Positions 34,501 through 46,789 of a stretch of 64,000 nt of DNA are shown piece by piece (position 1 is the first letter of the stretch; every line of letters begins with the position of its first letter). The DNA comes from Boesenbergia rotunda (Eukaryota; Streptophyta; Magnoliopsida; Zingiberales; Zingiberaceae). The position numbers and the translations under genes are program-made. The stretch lies in NCBI GenBank assembly GCA_024364735.1, contig JAGFNQ010000279.1:1185732-1249731 (forward strand), in the 5' to 3' direction. The notes under the pieces were generated by a model that was given only the letters and a program-made list of their open reading frames with translations, ran no database searches and was not told the origin of the DNA.

Positions 34501-34619
34501 ACCTTAACTAATTTATACGAATTAATCACGTTATTTGAGATAAATATTGGATTTTCAAATATTGAAAACTTACCATTCCCGATCGTTTGTCCAGTACTCT
34601 TGTAATGATCATTAGCTAA
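31527..34619 (-). other. Pol-less interior of Copia-D with polypurine-like modules
   Basis: 3.1 kb of AT-rich DNA with no RT, integrase or protease motif in any frame. It holds repeated modules with the plus-strand pattern CTCCCCCTAAATTTGAC ... TCCTAGGA ... CTTGT ... ACTTCCTCT at about 32960-33050, 33270-33340, 33405-33490 and 33655-33720. On the element strand they contain TTAGGGGGAG, like the polypurine tract. Near 34085-34170 it matches the gag-pol spacer of Copia-A. Confidence 0.75.
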
Positions 34620-35273
34620 TCAGACCAGTTTGGGTCAATCTCCTTCATTGTCTTCTGATTCTGAGTCTGAGTTGGACTCGGGTACAAGTTGAAGCTTCTT
34701 CTTTGGTGGTTCTCTTGGAGCTTTCCCTGCACTAGAAATTACACCTTCCTCGACCATTACAGTATCTGTTTGATTATTTAATTGTAATTCAAAAAAAGAT
34801 TCAAAATTAATTACCAGTTTTGTCTCAGTCAATTTGTCTTCTGACTCTGGCTCGAATTCGCAGTCAGGTATGGATTCTTTCTCATCTTCTTATCCGGAGT
34901 CAATTTTGACGTCGGGTGCTAACTCTTCTAAGATCTCAATCCCGGAGCTTTCTTCGTGTAGATTGATTAGCTTTTCCCAAATTTCTCTGGCACATCTGAA
35001 TGGACCTACTAGTTCGAGTTGCTCATTGGTTAGGCCACATTGTAGGATTGCAGTTGCCCTTGCATCAGTCTCGATTTGGTTGAGGGTTCGTTCATCCAAT
35101 TTGTCCCACTCGATTGATAACTCATCTTCTACGGGAAAAGAGAATCTCGTTTGGATGATCCGCCATAGATCTAGATGGGCCTTTAGGTGGGATTCCATTA
35201 TACCCTTCCAGGTTCTAAAGTTCTCGCTAGAGAATAGAGGCGGATGAACACTGTTCTATTCTTGATTGGCCAT
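34620..35273 (-). pseudogene. Copia-D truncated gag
   Basis: ATG at 35273 (MANQE), then a TAG, SENFRTWKG, ESHLKAHLDLWRIIQTRF, ILQCGLTNEQLELVGPF and EIWEKLINLHEESSGIE. Stops: TAG after MANQE, TAA after KIDSG near 34890, TGA after DNEGD near 34634 and another soon after. The C-terminal CCHC knuckle is absent: after KLV.LA the sequence leaves gag, exactly as in Copia-E. The core resembles Copia-A gag but is clearly diverged (acidic EFEPESED insert). Confidence 0.88.
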
Positions 35274-35777
35274 TAAGGATAAATCTTGCACACAACAAGA
35301 AAACTAGAAATGTACCAAGACTTGGTCTTGGATTAGTAGTGCGGGAGAAGGGAAAAAAATAGCCCAAAATAAATATTGTACGAATTTCGAGGTGGAATAA
35401 TAAAAATAATAATAAAAAGTTTGTTACAAATTTTTAGAAAATGTTACTTTTGTTAATTTTGAACAAAATAAGAATTCAATGTTGTGACAAAAATTTGCTC
35501 GAATTAAGGTAGCACGAATTTCGAGAAAGAAATATTAAAATAATTGTAAAAAAATTTATGACAAATTTTCAAAAATTGATTGTTTTATCAATTCTGACTT
35601 GTGGTGAAAAAATGAGAATTCAAAATTGAAAAAGGTGTAAAAGAAATACAAGGCGAAAAAGATCAAGTGGTGTTGCACCAACCTCGATTAACGAAAAAGA
35701 AAAAAAATAAAATGAAAAAAAATTTGTAAATCCGAAAAACTCCCAAATTGGTGGTTGCACCAAATTTGAGCCACCCC
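35274..35777 (-). other. Leader of Copia-D
   Basis: AT-rich leader with two copies of an ACGAATTTCGAGGTGGAATA/ACGAATTTCGAGAAAGAAAT-like unit (35380 and 35515). The part next to the PBS (CCAATTTGGGAGTTTTTCGG on the minus strand) matches the Copia-A leader. No gene. Confidence 0.7.
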
Positions 35778-35790
35778 GCTCTGATACCAC
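35778..35790 (-). promoter_or_regulatory. PBS of Copia-D
   Basis: The minus strand reads GTGGTATCAGAGC next to the LTR end; initiator Met-tRNA type. Confidence 0.9.
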
Positions 35791-35791
35791 T

Positions 35792-37202
35792 TTTTGGATT
35801 GAGAAAACACGATAGAGGGGGGGGGTGAATATCGTGAAAACGTTTCGGATTAGAAGTTAAGAGAATACGCAGCGGAAATTAAAACAAACACACAGAACGC
35901 AAGGATTTTTACTTGGTTCGGAGTCGCGGTCGGCTCCTACTCCAAGGCCCACGGTCCTTGACCGTTTACTGTGGGCAATTCTATAATGCGTAAAGTTTTG
36001 CAAAGATTTGTACAATAATAGTGCAATAAAAAGAACAAGTTTACTCTTCGTTACCGACGCCCGGTGTGGATCGTGCTTCGAAGCGGAGGGTCGTCGTCGG
36101 CGCTAGAATCTCGAGATTGGGAGTTTTCGGAGTGGAGCGCTTGAGCGAAGAGCATTGAGGTGTTCGAGAGTTGTGTGTTGAAGCCTTGGGGGTTGAGCCC
36201 CTTTTATAGTGCACCTGGGGGCGCCCTCCACGTGCCTCTGGATCCGCAAACCCCTATCCGAAACTCGGTTAGCCCTTATCCCTCCAGGATCGGGCTCGGA
36301 GCTGACGGGGGCGCCCTGCTTGACTTGGTCAACAGGCTTCATGGTTGATTTTTGCTTCGGTTCATTTCTTTGCTTGGACTCAGGGCGCTCGGGACCTCCA
36401 ACGCACCCTGCCTAGTGCATTTTCGAAGCGACTCTTTGCTTTGTTGTTTGCTTTGACCTTGGGGGCGCCCGGGACCTCCAAGGCGCCCTGCCCAGTTGTT
36501 GTCCCTCTCCTTTGGGGCGTTCTGATCTACAGAAACTCGTTCCTTCGCTCCTGCATCCAGGGTTAGTTCCAAAACAACAAGGTAAGAGTGTTAGATAATT
36601 TTTTTACAGCCGTAGCTGTCTTGGTTCTGACTTCGGGTCTCCAATATGGAACCCTAGGTCAAACCGACGCCTACTGATCCCTCGACGGGGAACGCGTCCT
36701 CACCTACTCCTCTCAGGAGAGTTTACCTTTTGGCATCCGGCTCCTCCGGTTGGACTTTTGCCTAGCAGCCCATCGCCAGGTGCCTAGCAGTCCTTCGCCA
36801 GGTCTTCGATTCCTAGCAGTCCTTCGCTAGGTGCCTAGCAGCCCTTCGCCAAGTCTTCGATTCGTAGCAGTCCTTCGCCAGGTGCCTAGCAGCCCTTCGC
36901 CAGGTCTTAGATTCCTGGCAGTCCTTCGCCAGGTGCTTGACAGCCCTTCGCTAGGTCTTGGGGTTTCGATGCCTAGCATCCCTTCGCTAGGTGACTAGCA
37001 GCCATTCGCTAGGTCTTAGGGTTTCGATGCCTAGCAGCCCTTCGATAGGTGCCCAGCTGCCCTTCGCCAGGACTTCTTGCCTAGTGTGCCTAGGACCTTT
37101 CCTGCACACTTGAGTAACATCGTTCGAGCACAATTAGTTCTTAACTTTGAATCCTTTGCCAATATCAAAACGAGGTTCGATATGGTGCTTCCTACACCAA
37201 CA
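35792..37202 (-). repeat. 5' LTR of Copia-D
   Basis: 1.41 kb. Minus-strand start TGTTGGTGTAGGAAGC (37202); the end is CAATCCAAAA (35792), where the family has GATCCAACA. TATA motif near 36201, palindromes near 36465, minisatellite at 36765-37075. Confidence 0.9.
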
Positions 37203-37207
37203 TCTTC
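37203..37207. repeat. TSD of Copia-D (right)
   Basis: TCTTC, matching 27411-27415. Confidence 0.9.
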
Positions 37208-37535
37208 CTCTTCTCTCTTCCTCCTTGTCCATAACTCCCTAGTGGAGGTTCTTGTGCTTTGTGAACCATCCTAAGTTGCTAGCACAACTAAGGTGGTTCT
37301 TCTCCAAGGTGTAGATCGTGTTCGTGTGGATACGCATAGAGGCACGGACACTTGAACGTGTAAGAGATCCGGCGAACCAAAAGGACTAGCGGGGTAAGCG
37401 AAGGGCACGCGACAAAGGTATTCCTATAAGATAGTAATTGTAGATAACTTTGTATGAGTTTTTCTTTCGCATGGATCGTTCGAGGGATCTTATTTCCGCT
37501 GCGATTTTAAATATTTTTTCCTATAGATCCCTATA
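37208..37535 (+). repeat. 5' LTR of Copia-F, last part
   Basis: Matches the end of the solo LTR (TTGCTAGCACAACTAAGGT, TTCGTGTGGATACG, GCATGGATCG, CCGCTGC). It ends CCCTATA instead of the family's CCCAACA. Confidence 0.85.
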
Positions 37536-37536
37536 G

Positions 37537-37549
37537 TGGTATCAGAGCC
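37537..37549 (+). promoter_or_regulatory. PBS of Copia-F
   Basis: TGGTATCAGAGCC follows the LTR end by one base; initiator Met-tRNA type. Confidence 0.9.
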
Positions 37550-37606
37550 ACTTGCGAAAGATCGTCAAACTTTAGAAAACTTTTATATGTGATATAGAAG
37601 TAGGAT

Positions 37607-37611
37607 ATAAT
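37607..37611. repeat. TSD of Copia-E (left)
   Basis: ATAAT here equals ATAAT at 61892-61896, 24 kb away, which joins the two halves of the Copia-F leader. Confidence 0.85.
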
Positions 37612-38871
37612 TGTTGGATCGAGAAACACGATAGAGGGGGGGGGGTGAATATCGTGAAAATCTTTTCGGATAAGAAAGAGAAAACGTAGAGAAATTAAAA
37701 CACACAAAGAACACAAGTATTTTTACTTGGTTCGGAGTCGCGGTCGGCTCCTACTCCAAGGCCCACAGTCCTTGACCGTTTACTGCGGGCAATTCTATAT
37801 TCGCGCAAAGGTTTACAGAGTTAATATAAGAATAGTGCAGTAAGTAAATGAATTACACTTTTCGTTACTGACGCCCTAATGTGGATCGTACTTCGGAGTA
37901 GAGGGTCATCGTCGGCGTTGGAATGTCGAGAATGGAGTTTACCGGAGCAGAAAAAGTGTTATTGAAGCCTTAGGGGTCGAGCCCCTTTTATAGTGCTCCT
38001 GGGGGCGCCTGACACGTGGCTTCGAATCCAAGAACCTCTATCCAAAGCTTGGTCAGCGCTTATCCCCTTTAATCGGCTCTGGGGCTGACTGGGGCACCCG
38101 GGACCTCCCGGGTGCCCAGCTTGACTGGGTCCACTGGCTTCGTGGCTGATTTTGCTTCGACTCATCTTTGACCTTGACCTTGGGCGCCCGGGACCTCCCG
38201 GGCGCCTAGCCTAGTGTTGATTCGAAGCACTTCTTGCTTTACTGCTGTTTGGCTTTGACCTTGGGCGCCCGGGACCTCCCGGGCACTTAGCCCAGCTGCC
38301 TGCCCTCTTCCTTTGGGGCGTTCTGAGCTGTAGAAACACACTCCTTCGGTCTTTGCATTCAAGGTTAGTACCAACACAAACAAGGTAAGAATATTAGTTA
38401 GTTTTTACAGCCGTAGCTGTCTTGATTCTGACTTTGGGTCTTCGAAATGGAACCCTAGGTCGAACCGACGCCTACTGTTCCCTCGACGGGGAACGCGTCG
38501 TCACCTACTCCTCTCAGGAGAGTTTACCTTTTGCCAACCGGCTCCTCCGATTGGACTTTTGCATTGCAGCCCTTCGCCAGGTCTTCGATGCCTAGCAGCC
38601 CTTCGCTAGGTGCCTAGCAGTCCTTCGCCAGGTCTTCAATGCCTAGCAGCCCTTCGCCAGGTGCCTAGCAGCCCTTCGCTAGGTGCCTAGCAGTCCTTCG
38701 CCAGGTCTTAGGGTTTTAACGCCTAGCAGCCCTTCGCTAGTTGCCCAGCTGCCCTTCGCCAGGACTTCTTTCTGCACACTCAGTGAACACATTAGACCAA
38801 AAATAATACTTAACTTTGAATACTTTGCCAATATCAAAACAAGGTTCGATATGGTGCTTTCTGCACCAACA
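37612..38871 (-). repeat. 3' LTR of Copia-E
   Basis: 1260 bases with canonical ends (TGTTGGATCGAG ... CTGCACCAACA on the plus strand). TATA motif near 37984, GC palindromes near 38190 and 38265, minisatellite at 38565-38770 with fewer units than the 5' LTR. Confidence 0.92.
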
Positions 38872-39651
38872 ATCTCCCCCTTTTTGATTTATGGGAACAC
38901 AATTCAATGTTAAGGAAAAACTTATAACTGATAAGAAAGGAAGGTTATAACTGATAAGTATAGCAGAATAAGTGTAGATTTAAAAAAAAACCTTTCTTTC
39001 TCATACTCCCCCTAAAACCTGAACACTTGTGTTATAAAGTACTTAACTTTGACCTGTCCTCCCCCTTTGACATATATCAAAAACATACATGGGCGAACAG
39101 AATATTTAATAGGGAGTTTTGAGTTTTTGTAAAACTTCTAAGTTTTTGACAAAGTGTTTTTCAAAAATGGATTAAAAGCATCAACAAAAACTTTTTACAC
39201 TTAGACAATTTTCCATTTTGAAAGGTTTTGCAAGCCTAAATTTTGTTAAAAAACTTTTACTTACAAGGCTTTGCAAGAAGAATTCTACAAAAAAAAAATT
39301 TACTTAGGCAAGATTTTGAAGCCAAATTTCCCTTAAAAAGTTTCAACTTTGAGAATTAGGAAAATAATTTGTTTACCAAAAAAATATGCACACTTAGAAG
39401 AATTTGTTTGGAAACACTTTAGATATTTTGAAAAACAAAATCTTTAAAAAGTTTCTAGACAAGTTTTTCACCAAAAATTTTCTTTACTTAGAAACATTTG
39501 TCAAAAATTTTCAAAAGGTTTTTGCTCAAACAAATTTTATTTACTAAGGAAAATTTTACTTAAGAGAAAAACATGCACTCAAAACAATTTTGAAACACTT
39601 AGAAATACTTTGAAATTTTTGAAGCACTAGAAATACTTGAAAGCCCTTGAT
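38872..39651 (-). other. Copia-E interior next to the 3' LTR
   Basis: Polypurine tract at 38872-38886 (ATCTCCCCCTTTTTG on the plus strand), then AT-rich sequence homologous to 31535-32290 of Copia-D. No gene. Confidence 0.75.
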
Positions 39652-39656
39652 GTATT

Positions 39657-41994
39657 TGTTAGTAATATGAGAGAAGTGTCCTAAGGCAATCGCCTTATGA
39701 TTGTAATCATTTACTTTAATAAATGAATATTCACTATTTGAGTATACATGTTCGTGTATTTGATTGAGATCTTAAACTCATTTACTGAATGTCCGCAATA
39801 CAATTCACAGTATGAGAGAATTTGTGATGAATTCACAACTAGTGATTATCTCTACATGTGCAATTGTGAAGTATTGAAATTGTCCCTAGTCGATGAATTG
39901 ATAAATACGGACACTATCAATTCTGTTGAGACTAGCATGGGTTATTTTCTAATCAGCTGATTCTCACTGGCTGGTGACATTGGGATGTCCGGAGATAAAC
40001 ATGAATGCTAGTTAAGGGAACTAGTTCATTGGAGTTACTGGCTGTAAAACTTCATATGGTAATCTACATATAGATATGTCAATGAAGTTCTTACTGCAGC
40101 TTAAGTGCGATTTTCCTTTGACTTGCGGTGTTCAAGTCATCTTGGTCATGGAGACTTATACTTTGACATCTTAAGCAAGCATCTCTAAGGAGGTGTGGAC
40201 CCAGGATGGTTGGGTATAAGCCGAAGTGCCCGAAGATATTTGAACAGCCTACAAAGGATTCACCACTCCTTGCGAGGAGATGTATACCCAAGGCCTATCC
40301 TCGGATTGTTACTCGAAGTCTCTGGCCAGAGCATCACATGTTCAGAGTATGAATCTCTCAGAAACATGAGAGTAATTAGAATCCGTTGGACGAGAAAGAC
40401 ATTACTTGGGCTAGGTGTGACGTAGTCAGCCTAGTGGGGACTGACACACATAGACCGTGTCTTAAACCAAGTGGGTATAAGATGGTGAAGGGAATGAGGC
40501 ACGATTCATTAAAGCTGCTGAAGGGTTTCAGAATTATTTCTGAGGTCAACCGTTGATCTTTCGATTAATTAGGGATCATGATGTACTACTAGGTGCCACT
40601 CATGATCGTTCTATAATTGGTTGATTATAGACGGCCAACATAAATTGAAAGCCTATTTAGTCACACGTACTATGAGTGATCCGAGGGATTTAAAACGAGT
40701 TGAAAATTGGATTTTCCGATCAAGAGAGATAAGTCGAATCTGAATTTTTCAGAGACGCATCGGAAGCATAAAATGGCTAAGTCTTTTGAAGACTTATTGG
40801 ACAAATTAAATGAGTTTAATTAGTATGGTTTTAGCTTGGGTTTGGCCGGCCAAAGAGGGTCCCCACCCTCTTTGTTTGGCCGGCCACAACAAAAGGGGAA
40901 AACCAAATTTTTGGTTCAAATTATAAAATAAACCGAGCGTGGTTTGATTTATAAAATTATGGATAAAGAAATTTATATAAAGAAATTTATATAAAGAGAT
41001 TTATTTTTCATGGAAATTAAAATGAACCATGGATTGGTTTATTTTATTTTTTAAAATCAATAATGGATTGATTTACCATGATAAAGAAATTTATATAAAG
41101 AAATTTATATAAAGAGATTTATTTTTCATGGAAATTAAAATGAACCATGGATTGGTTTATTTTATTTTATAAAATCAATAATGGATTGATTTACCATGAT
41201 AAAGAAATTTATATAAAGAAATTTATATAAAAAAATTTCTTTCCATAAGAAAAGGGAGACATGGTTGTTTTTATCATAAATTAAATTATGATAAAAACTT
41301 GGCATGATGGAATAATTCATAGAAAAATTTATATGATAAATTTCTTATGAAAATTTATTCCATAAAAAGGAGACTTGGCGATTGAGAGGCTACTATATAA
41401 AGGAACCAAGGCAAGGCTTGGAGATTAATCTAAGAGATCTAGAAATAAGCCCTCTCTCTCTCCTTCTCTCCCTCTCCCTCCTCTAGTGCCGCCGGCCCTA
41501 AAAGGAGGACCCCTTTGTTGCCGTGAGCTTCATCCACCAAGCAGCTGCCGAAGAAGAAGAAGAAGCGGGCGCAACTCCTTCCTTCCTCCCGGAATCTTGA
41601 TTCCGTTCTTCGCTTGGTGGTTAGTCTTCCCATCTCTCTCTTGGTATTCTTGTCGTGCCTTTGGAGAATCTAGTAGTTCTTGTCGGCACAAAACTCGTGG
41701 CTTTGCGAAGTCATCCCGAATAAAATTCAGCGTGGACGCGAATAGAGGCGGAGCTTCCAAGGGACGCTTATGGTTGGATCTCGTCCCTTCCTTCGAGTTA
41801 CGCGAGGTATTAAGTAAATTAGTTTACTTTCTGTAAAATTTTAATATATGATCATGTCTACACAATATAAGGTTGCATGCTTAGATGTGTGGTTAAATAA
41901 TTTGGAAAATTATTTATGCTATATCTTCCGCTGCACGTAATAAATTTTAAAATTACGAACCCGCATCCATGTCAACATGCACCCGGTCCCAACA
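39657..41994 (+). mobile_element. Solo LTR of the Copia-B family
   Basis: 2338 bases, TGTTAGTAATATGAGAG to CCGGTCCCAACA, flanked by GTATT at 39652-39656 and 41995-41999. Homologous to the Copia-B LTRs but well diverged. TATA box TACTATATAAAGG at 41391-41403. A unit of about 115-120 bp (AAAGAGATTTATTTTTCATG to GATTTACCATG) is present twice at 40994-41080 and 41110-41200. No gene; frames open in the Copia-B LTR are closed here. Confidence 0.93.
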
Positions 41995-41999
41995 GTATT

Positions 42000-44417
42000 T
42001 TGACAGAACTTTGAAAAATTAACTTAGCACTTAAAAAGAATTTTGAAGTACTTAGAAATTTTTGTTTTAATTTTCGAAAAAGAGATAAAAAATTCTTCTC
42101 TCTCTCATTCTTTCTCTCCCCTTTAATGTGAAACTCTTCTCCTTATGTTTTAGACCATTTCTAAGATAAACTTTCTTTGAAAAGGGGAAAAAGATTAAGG
42201 AAGAATTTAATTTTTAATTTCACTTCTTCTACTCTCCCCCTTGGCCATATATCAATAAAGAAATTTTTGAAAAATATATTTGAAAGAAATTTAAAATTTA
42301 TGTATCAGAGCTTATGAGTCTTAAAAAAATTTCAGCGAAATAATGTCAAGAGTTATGATAATTTCTAAGTAACAAAATTTTGAAAGAATGAAGAATTAAT
42401 GCTCAAAACCATAATTGGAGTCAAGTGTATATGATAAGCAACAAGAAATATTTAATCAATAAGTTTACTTGTTCTGAATATTTTGAAGAATGCAAAAAAA
42501 TGCAAGTACTTTTTAAAAGATATTGAGATTTTTGAAAGATATAAGTATTTTGAAAGATATTATGAATTTGAAAAACATAAGTACTTTTAAAATATTATGA
42601 ATTTGAAAAACATAAGTACTTTTAAAATATTAAAGAAAATTACTTGAATTATCTTTTTGAAAGTACTTACACATAATATTTTACTTGCTTTGGTTTCTTT
42701 TCCAGTCTGACACAATCCTAGGAAACCTTGTTAACTACAAGGACATTTCCCTAAGTGTCCTGGAAATTCTCCAACTCAAGTAAATACTATTTCCAAAAAG
42801 AATTTTGATAAGCCAAAATGATAGTATTTTGAAAATATATGCAAGTACATTTTGAAAAATGTATGGACTTTTGAAGGCACAATATTTTACTTAACTTGGT
42901 TTATCTTCCAGTTTGACACAATCCTAGGAAGCCTTGTTAGCTACAAGGACATTTCCTTAAGTGTCCTGGAAATTTTTCCAAGCTCAAGAGAAATATTATT
43001 TCAAATTGATTCTATTTAAAAAAAACATTTTGAAAATAATAATATTTTAAAAAGAAATTATAATATTTGAAAGGAAATTACTTGTGTTTTCTGAAGGATT
43101 TGAAAATACATGCATGAAAACATATCACCTTAAAATATTCAATAATTCTGTTAATTTGACTTCCCCCTAAACTTGACCTAGTCCTAGGAAGCTTGTTGAC
43201 CACAAGTACTCTTCCTCTAAGTCTTTAGGGTTTAGTTCAGATTAAAGAAATTATCTAATAATTTCAAAACAGATAATCACCAATAAAAACTTTTTAGATG
43301 TTCTCCTTTTTGATTCAGACTCCCCCTAAGTTTGACACATCCTAGGAGTCCTTGTAGATTATGAAGTGGACCTTCCTCTATGTCTTTAGGGTTTATCAAA
43401 ATCAAATGAGACAGACATAATTTTCGAATGTATTTTGAAGAAACTTCGAAACATATTTTGAAACGAAGGTGATTTGTCAAGCATAGTTTTTGAAAAACAT
43501 AAGTAATAGTATTTAATGCACAGTTTTCGAAAACCATTTTAAAAGACGGTGTTTTTCAAGCACATTTTTGAAAGAAAATTAAAAGAATAAACCATTCCCC
43601 CTGTACTGTTTGACTCAATCTAATGCCTTAGGGGACTTCAGTGTTATCCATATTTGACTATGTTGACTAGGGTTGACTGTGTTGACCAGGTTTGACTCAG
43701 TTGACTATGTTTGACTAATCAATAACTAAATCAAACAAGCCCTAGATTTTATTTAAAACGAGTCTATTGTGATATTTAACATGAAATTCAATATTTTGAA
43801 AAAAAATGTTAGAGATGAAAAAGTATGGTACAGTAAACTGAATTAATTAAAAAAATAGAGATAATTTTGAATAACTTTTGAAAGCACTTTGAGTTTTATT
43901 TAAAAGGATAGTGACATATATTCTTAGGTCCTAGATATCTCACCCAGTTCTACGTGATCAAACATGTTAACCTTATGGGTTTTGTGAGATAAGTTTAAGA
44001 GATTTATTTAGAAAGACCATGATTAATTTTGAAAAGTTAAATTAATTTTGAAAACAATTAGTTTTGAATTTATTTTGAAAAAGAATATTGGAATCTAAGA
44101 TTAACTAAAAATTTGTGTTAGATTCGAATTTGATCAAGAGTAAACTGAATTTGAATTTCAAAAATTGGCTTCCAGGTCTTGGCGAGGCAGAAGGCCTTCT
44201 TTGGCCGTAGCCTTATTAGATCATCAACCCTTTCCTTGACAAAGCCTTTTAGTGAAATTTCATTTTCAAGATTACTTTTTGAGAAATTCTGGTCTAACTA
44301 GTGTGGGTCTTGGATCAGTAGCTTCGGCTAGTTCCGCCAAAATGGCTTCCCTAACGTACTATCATCTCACCTCCTCCCAATACTATGTTTTTAAATTTCA
44401 ACTAAATCACTTTGTCC
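42000..44417 (-). other. Copia-E interior with polypurine-like modules
   Basis: Homologous to 32300-34390 of Copia-D. Modules with TTCCAGTCTGACACAATCCT or CTCCCCCTAAGTTTGACAC followed by TCCTAGGA, CTTGTTGACCACAAG and TTCCTCTAAGTCTTTAGGG lie at about 42700-42775, 42895-42980, 43155-43230, 43315-43390 and 43595-43640. TTGACT/GTTGAC words repeat at 43650-43720. No RT, integrase or protease motif. Confidence 0.75.
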
Positions 44418-44422
44418 TTAAA
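44418..44422. repeat. TSD of the G1 gypsy element (left)
   Basis: TTAAA, matching 55936-55940. Copia-D has uninterrupted GTCCTTAAACTATTTAATCC at the same place. Confidence 0.9.
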
Positions 44423-44760
44423 TGTAACGACCCGAAAAATTCTCTTAATATTTTCTTAAAATATTAAGCATGTCTAAATAATTTTCCAAGGGACCTAGAA
44501 ATATTAAGAAGAACTTTGGCCTAGAAAATCCATGTTTTCTCATTTAAATTGAGAAAACTAAGTACCAATGAGCTTTAAATGGGCTCCAAAAATGGGTATT
44601 AATTAGGTAAAAATTAATATAAATTAGGTAAAATTAATATAAATATAAAAGAATTTTATTTAGGAATATTGGCATAATTATGGGTGATTTTAGGGGGATT
44701 TTCGGAATTTAAAAATAAAAATAATAAAATAAATGAAATAAAAATAAAATAAAAATAAAG

Positions 44761-44833
44761 GTGCATGAGCCAAGGATTGAACCTTGGACCTCTTGTAAAA
44801 CCATGTATGCACTAACCAACTCACCTAGCAAGG
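44761..44833 (-). other. tRNA-like module in gypsy LTR (5')
   Basis: The minus strand has GGTGAGTTGGTTAG (A-box-like, near 44811-44824) and GGTTCAATCCT (B-box-like, near 44773-44783), with CCAAGG/CCTTGG arms. Same as 2491-2564 and 50758-50830. Confidence 0.5.
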
Positions 44834-45239
44834 TATTGTTAGGAGGGAATGAAGTGGATATTGGTTAAGGCATAGAAGAAGATGAAGAGTCATGGAGAGA
44901 CTCTTCATTTGCCTCCTTAATGGGCTATTAAAGGGGGGGGGGTTTTGGGAGTTACCTCTTCTTCCCATCACTTGCATTTCAAAACCTCTCCCTTCCCTCA
45001 TCCTAGCCGAATACCCAAGGAGGGGTTCTCCCTTGGAAAAGCTCCACAAGAGGTCTTATCTCCAAGATCTAAGAGTTTTCCCAAGGATACAAGGACAAGG
45101 AGGCAAGGATCCAAAGCTTTTACAATCTTCTTCTTCTTCCAAGGTTTGAAAAATCAAGAAACTCAAGGTAAGACTCCCTCACCTGTGGTATAATAGTTCC
45201 CTATGATTTTTATGATTTTTAGTATGATATATAGTGGTT

Positions 45240-46170
45240 GGTTTTCGAATTTGATGTTGAAAGGAAAGAAAACCAAGACCCTCATGTTTAAGGGTTTCGG
45301 CCACCATGATTTACAGGCCTATAATTATGCTAAAAATCATGATAATGCTATTTAATGTTCCCTTATGATGTGTAGAGGTTAAGTATAATTTTTGGGAATT
45401 TTTGGTGTACCCTAGGACACCCTAGGGTTTCGGCCAACATGAAAGAAACAAAACTAAGAACCCTCATGTTTAAGGGTTTTGGCCACCATGATTTACAGGT
45501 ATATAATTAAGCTAAAAATTATGATAATGTTATTTAATGTTTCCTTATTATGTGTAGAGGTTAAGTATAATTTTTGGGAATTTTTTGAGTACCCTAGGAC
45601 ACCCTAGGGTTTCGGCCAACATGAAAGAAACAAAACTAAGAACCCTATGTTTAAGCGTTTCAGCCACCATGATTTACAGGACTATAATTATGATAAAAAA
45701 ATATGATAATGTTATTTAGTGTTCCCTTATGATGTGTAGAGGTTAAGTATAATTTTTGGGAATTTTTGGAGTACCCTAGGACACCCTAGGGTTTCGGCCA
45801 ACATGAAAGAAACAAAACTAAGAACCCTAAGTTTAAGGGTTTCAGCCACCATGATTTACAGGTCTATAATTATGATAAAAATCATGATAATGTTATTTAA
45901 TGTTCCCTTATGATGTGTAGAGGTTAAGTATAATTTTTGGGAATTTTTGGAGTAACCTAGGACACCCTAGGGTTTCGGCCAACATGAAAGAAACAAAACT
46001 AAGAACCCTAAGTTTAAGGGTTTCGGTCACCATGATTTAAAGGTCTATAATTAAGAAAAAAATCTTGATAATGTTAATTTATGTTCCCTTATGATGTGTG
46101 TAGGTTAAGTATAAATTCTGGGAATTTTTGGATTACCCTAGAGACCCCATATGTTTCGACCAACCTCAAG
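45240..46170. repeat. About 181-bp tandem array, 5' LTR
   Basis: CACCATGATTTACAGG recurs near 45301, 45483, 45664, 45846 and 46027 (steps of 181-182). Each unit also carries GGGTTTCGGCCAACATGAAA and AAGTATAATTTTTGGG. Confidence 0.92.
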
Positions 46171-46319
46171 GGCCCAAGGGTTAGGGTTGAGCCTTTAACT
46201 TCAAGTATATGTTTATGTGTTTCCATGATAAGTATGATAAGTATATGTTCAGGATATGAATGATGCCATGATAAGAATGATAGGGTTATGATCACGATAA
46301 AAATGATGCTATGATATGT

Positions 46320-46510
46320 TAGGTTCATGATATGAATGATGCCATGTTAAGTATGTTATGTTTATGTTTAAGAATGAGGATGATGCCATGTTTAAGAATG
46401 AAAATGATGCCATGTTAAGTATGTTATGTTTATGTTTAAGAATGAAAATGATGCCATGTTTAAGAATGAAAATGATGCCATGTTAAGAATGAAAATGATG
46501 CCATGTCTAA
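46320..46510. repeat. GATGCCATG repeats
   Basis: Irregular repeats of AAGAATGAAAATGATGCCATG and TTAAGTATGTTATGTTTATG; the 3' LTR copy (52325-52480) has fewer units. Confidence 0.8.
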
Positions 46511-46789
46511 AAAAATGAAAGTGAAGAATGAAGTTAAGGTTCATGCCTCCAAGGCATAATGATGATGTTAAGTATGATGAATGAATGAATATGCTATGAA
46601 TGATGATGAATGAAAGATGATGCTTATGTCTTTAAGGCATAAATATGCTAAGACGGCACGGTCGATGGTCGACGGTACGACGGTCATGAGGACCGGTAAA
46701 TGGGCCAGTAGACGGGCCGAGCCGTAACAAGTTATGCTATGTTAAAGATGCCATGAATGCCATATGAATGATGAAGCATGAAAAGTATT

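Larger units (their letters stand above)
27416..37202 (-). mobile_element. Copia-D: pol-less copia element
   Basis: Minus-strand element with 5' LTR 35792-37202, PBS 35778-35790, truncated gag 34620-35273, an interior without pol, and 3' LTR 27416-31526 enlarged by later insertions. The interior is about 4.27 kb, against 6.94 kb in Copia-A and 4.36 kb in Copia-E. The LTRs are of the Copia-A family. TSD TCTTC. It could only move using proteins from an autonomous relative. Confidence 0.92.

Noticed and set aside
41439..41836. 116-codon frame at the end of the solo Copia-B-type LTR
   Set aside because: Corresponds to LTR sequence after the TATA box; the frame is not kept in the Copia-B LTRs and has no domain.
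44892..45193. Frames of 82-103 codons shared by the gypsy LTRs (also 50889-51200)
   Set aside because: Shared because the LTRs are copies. The homologous stretch at 2189-2401 keeps only a short part with many changes, and no domain is seen.
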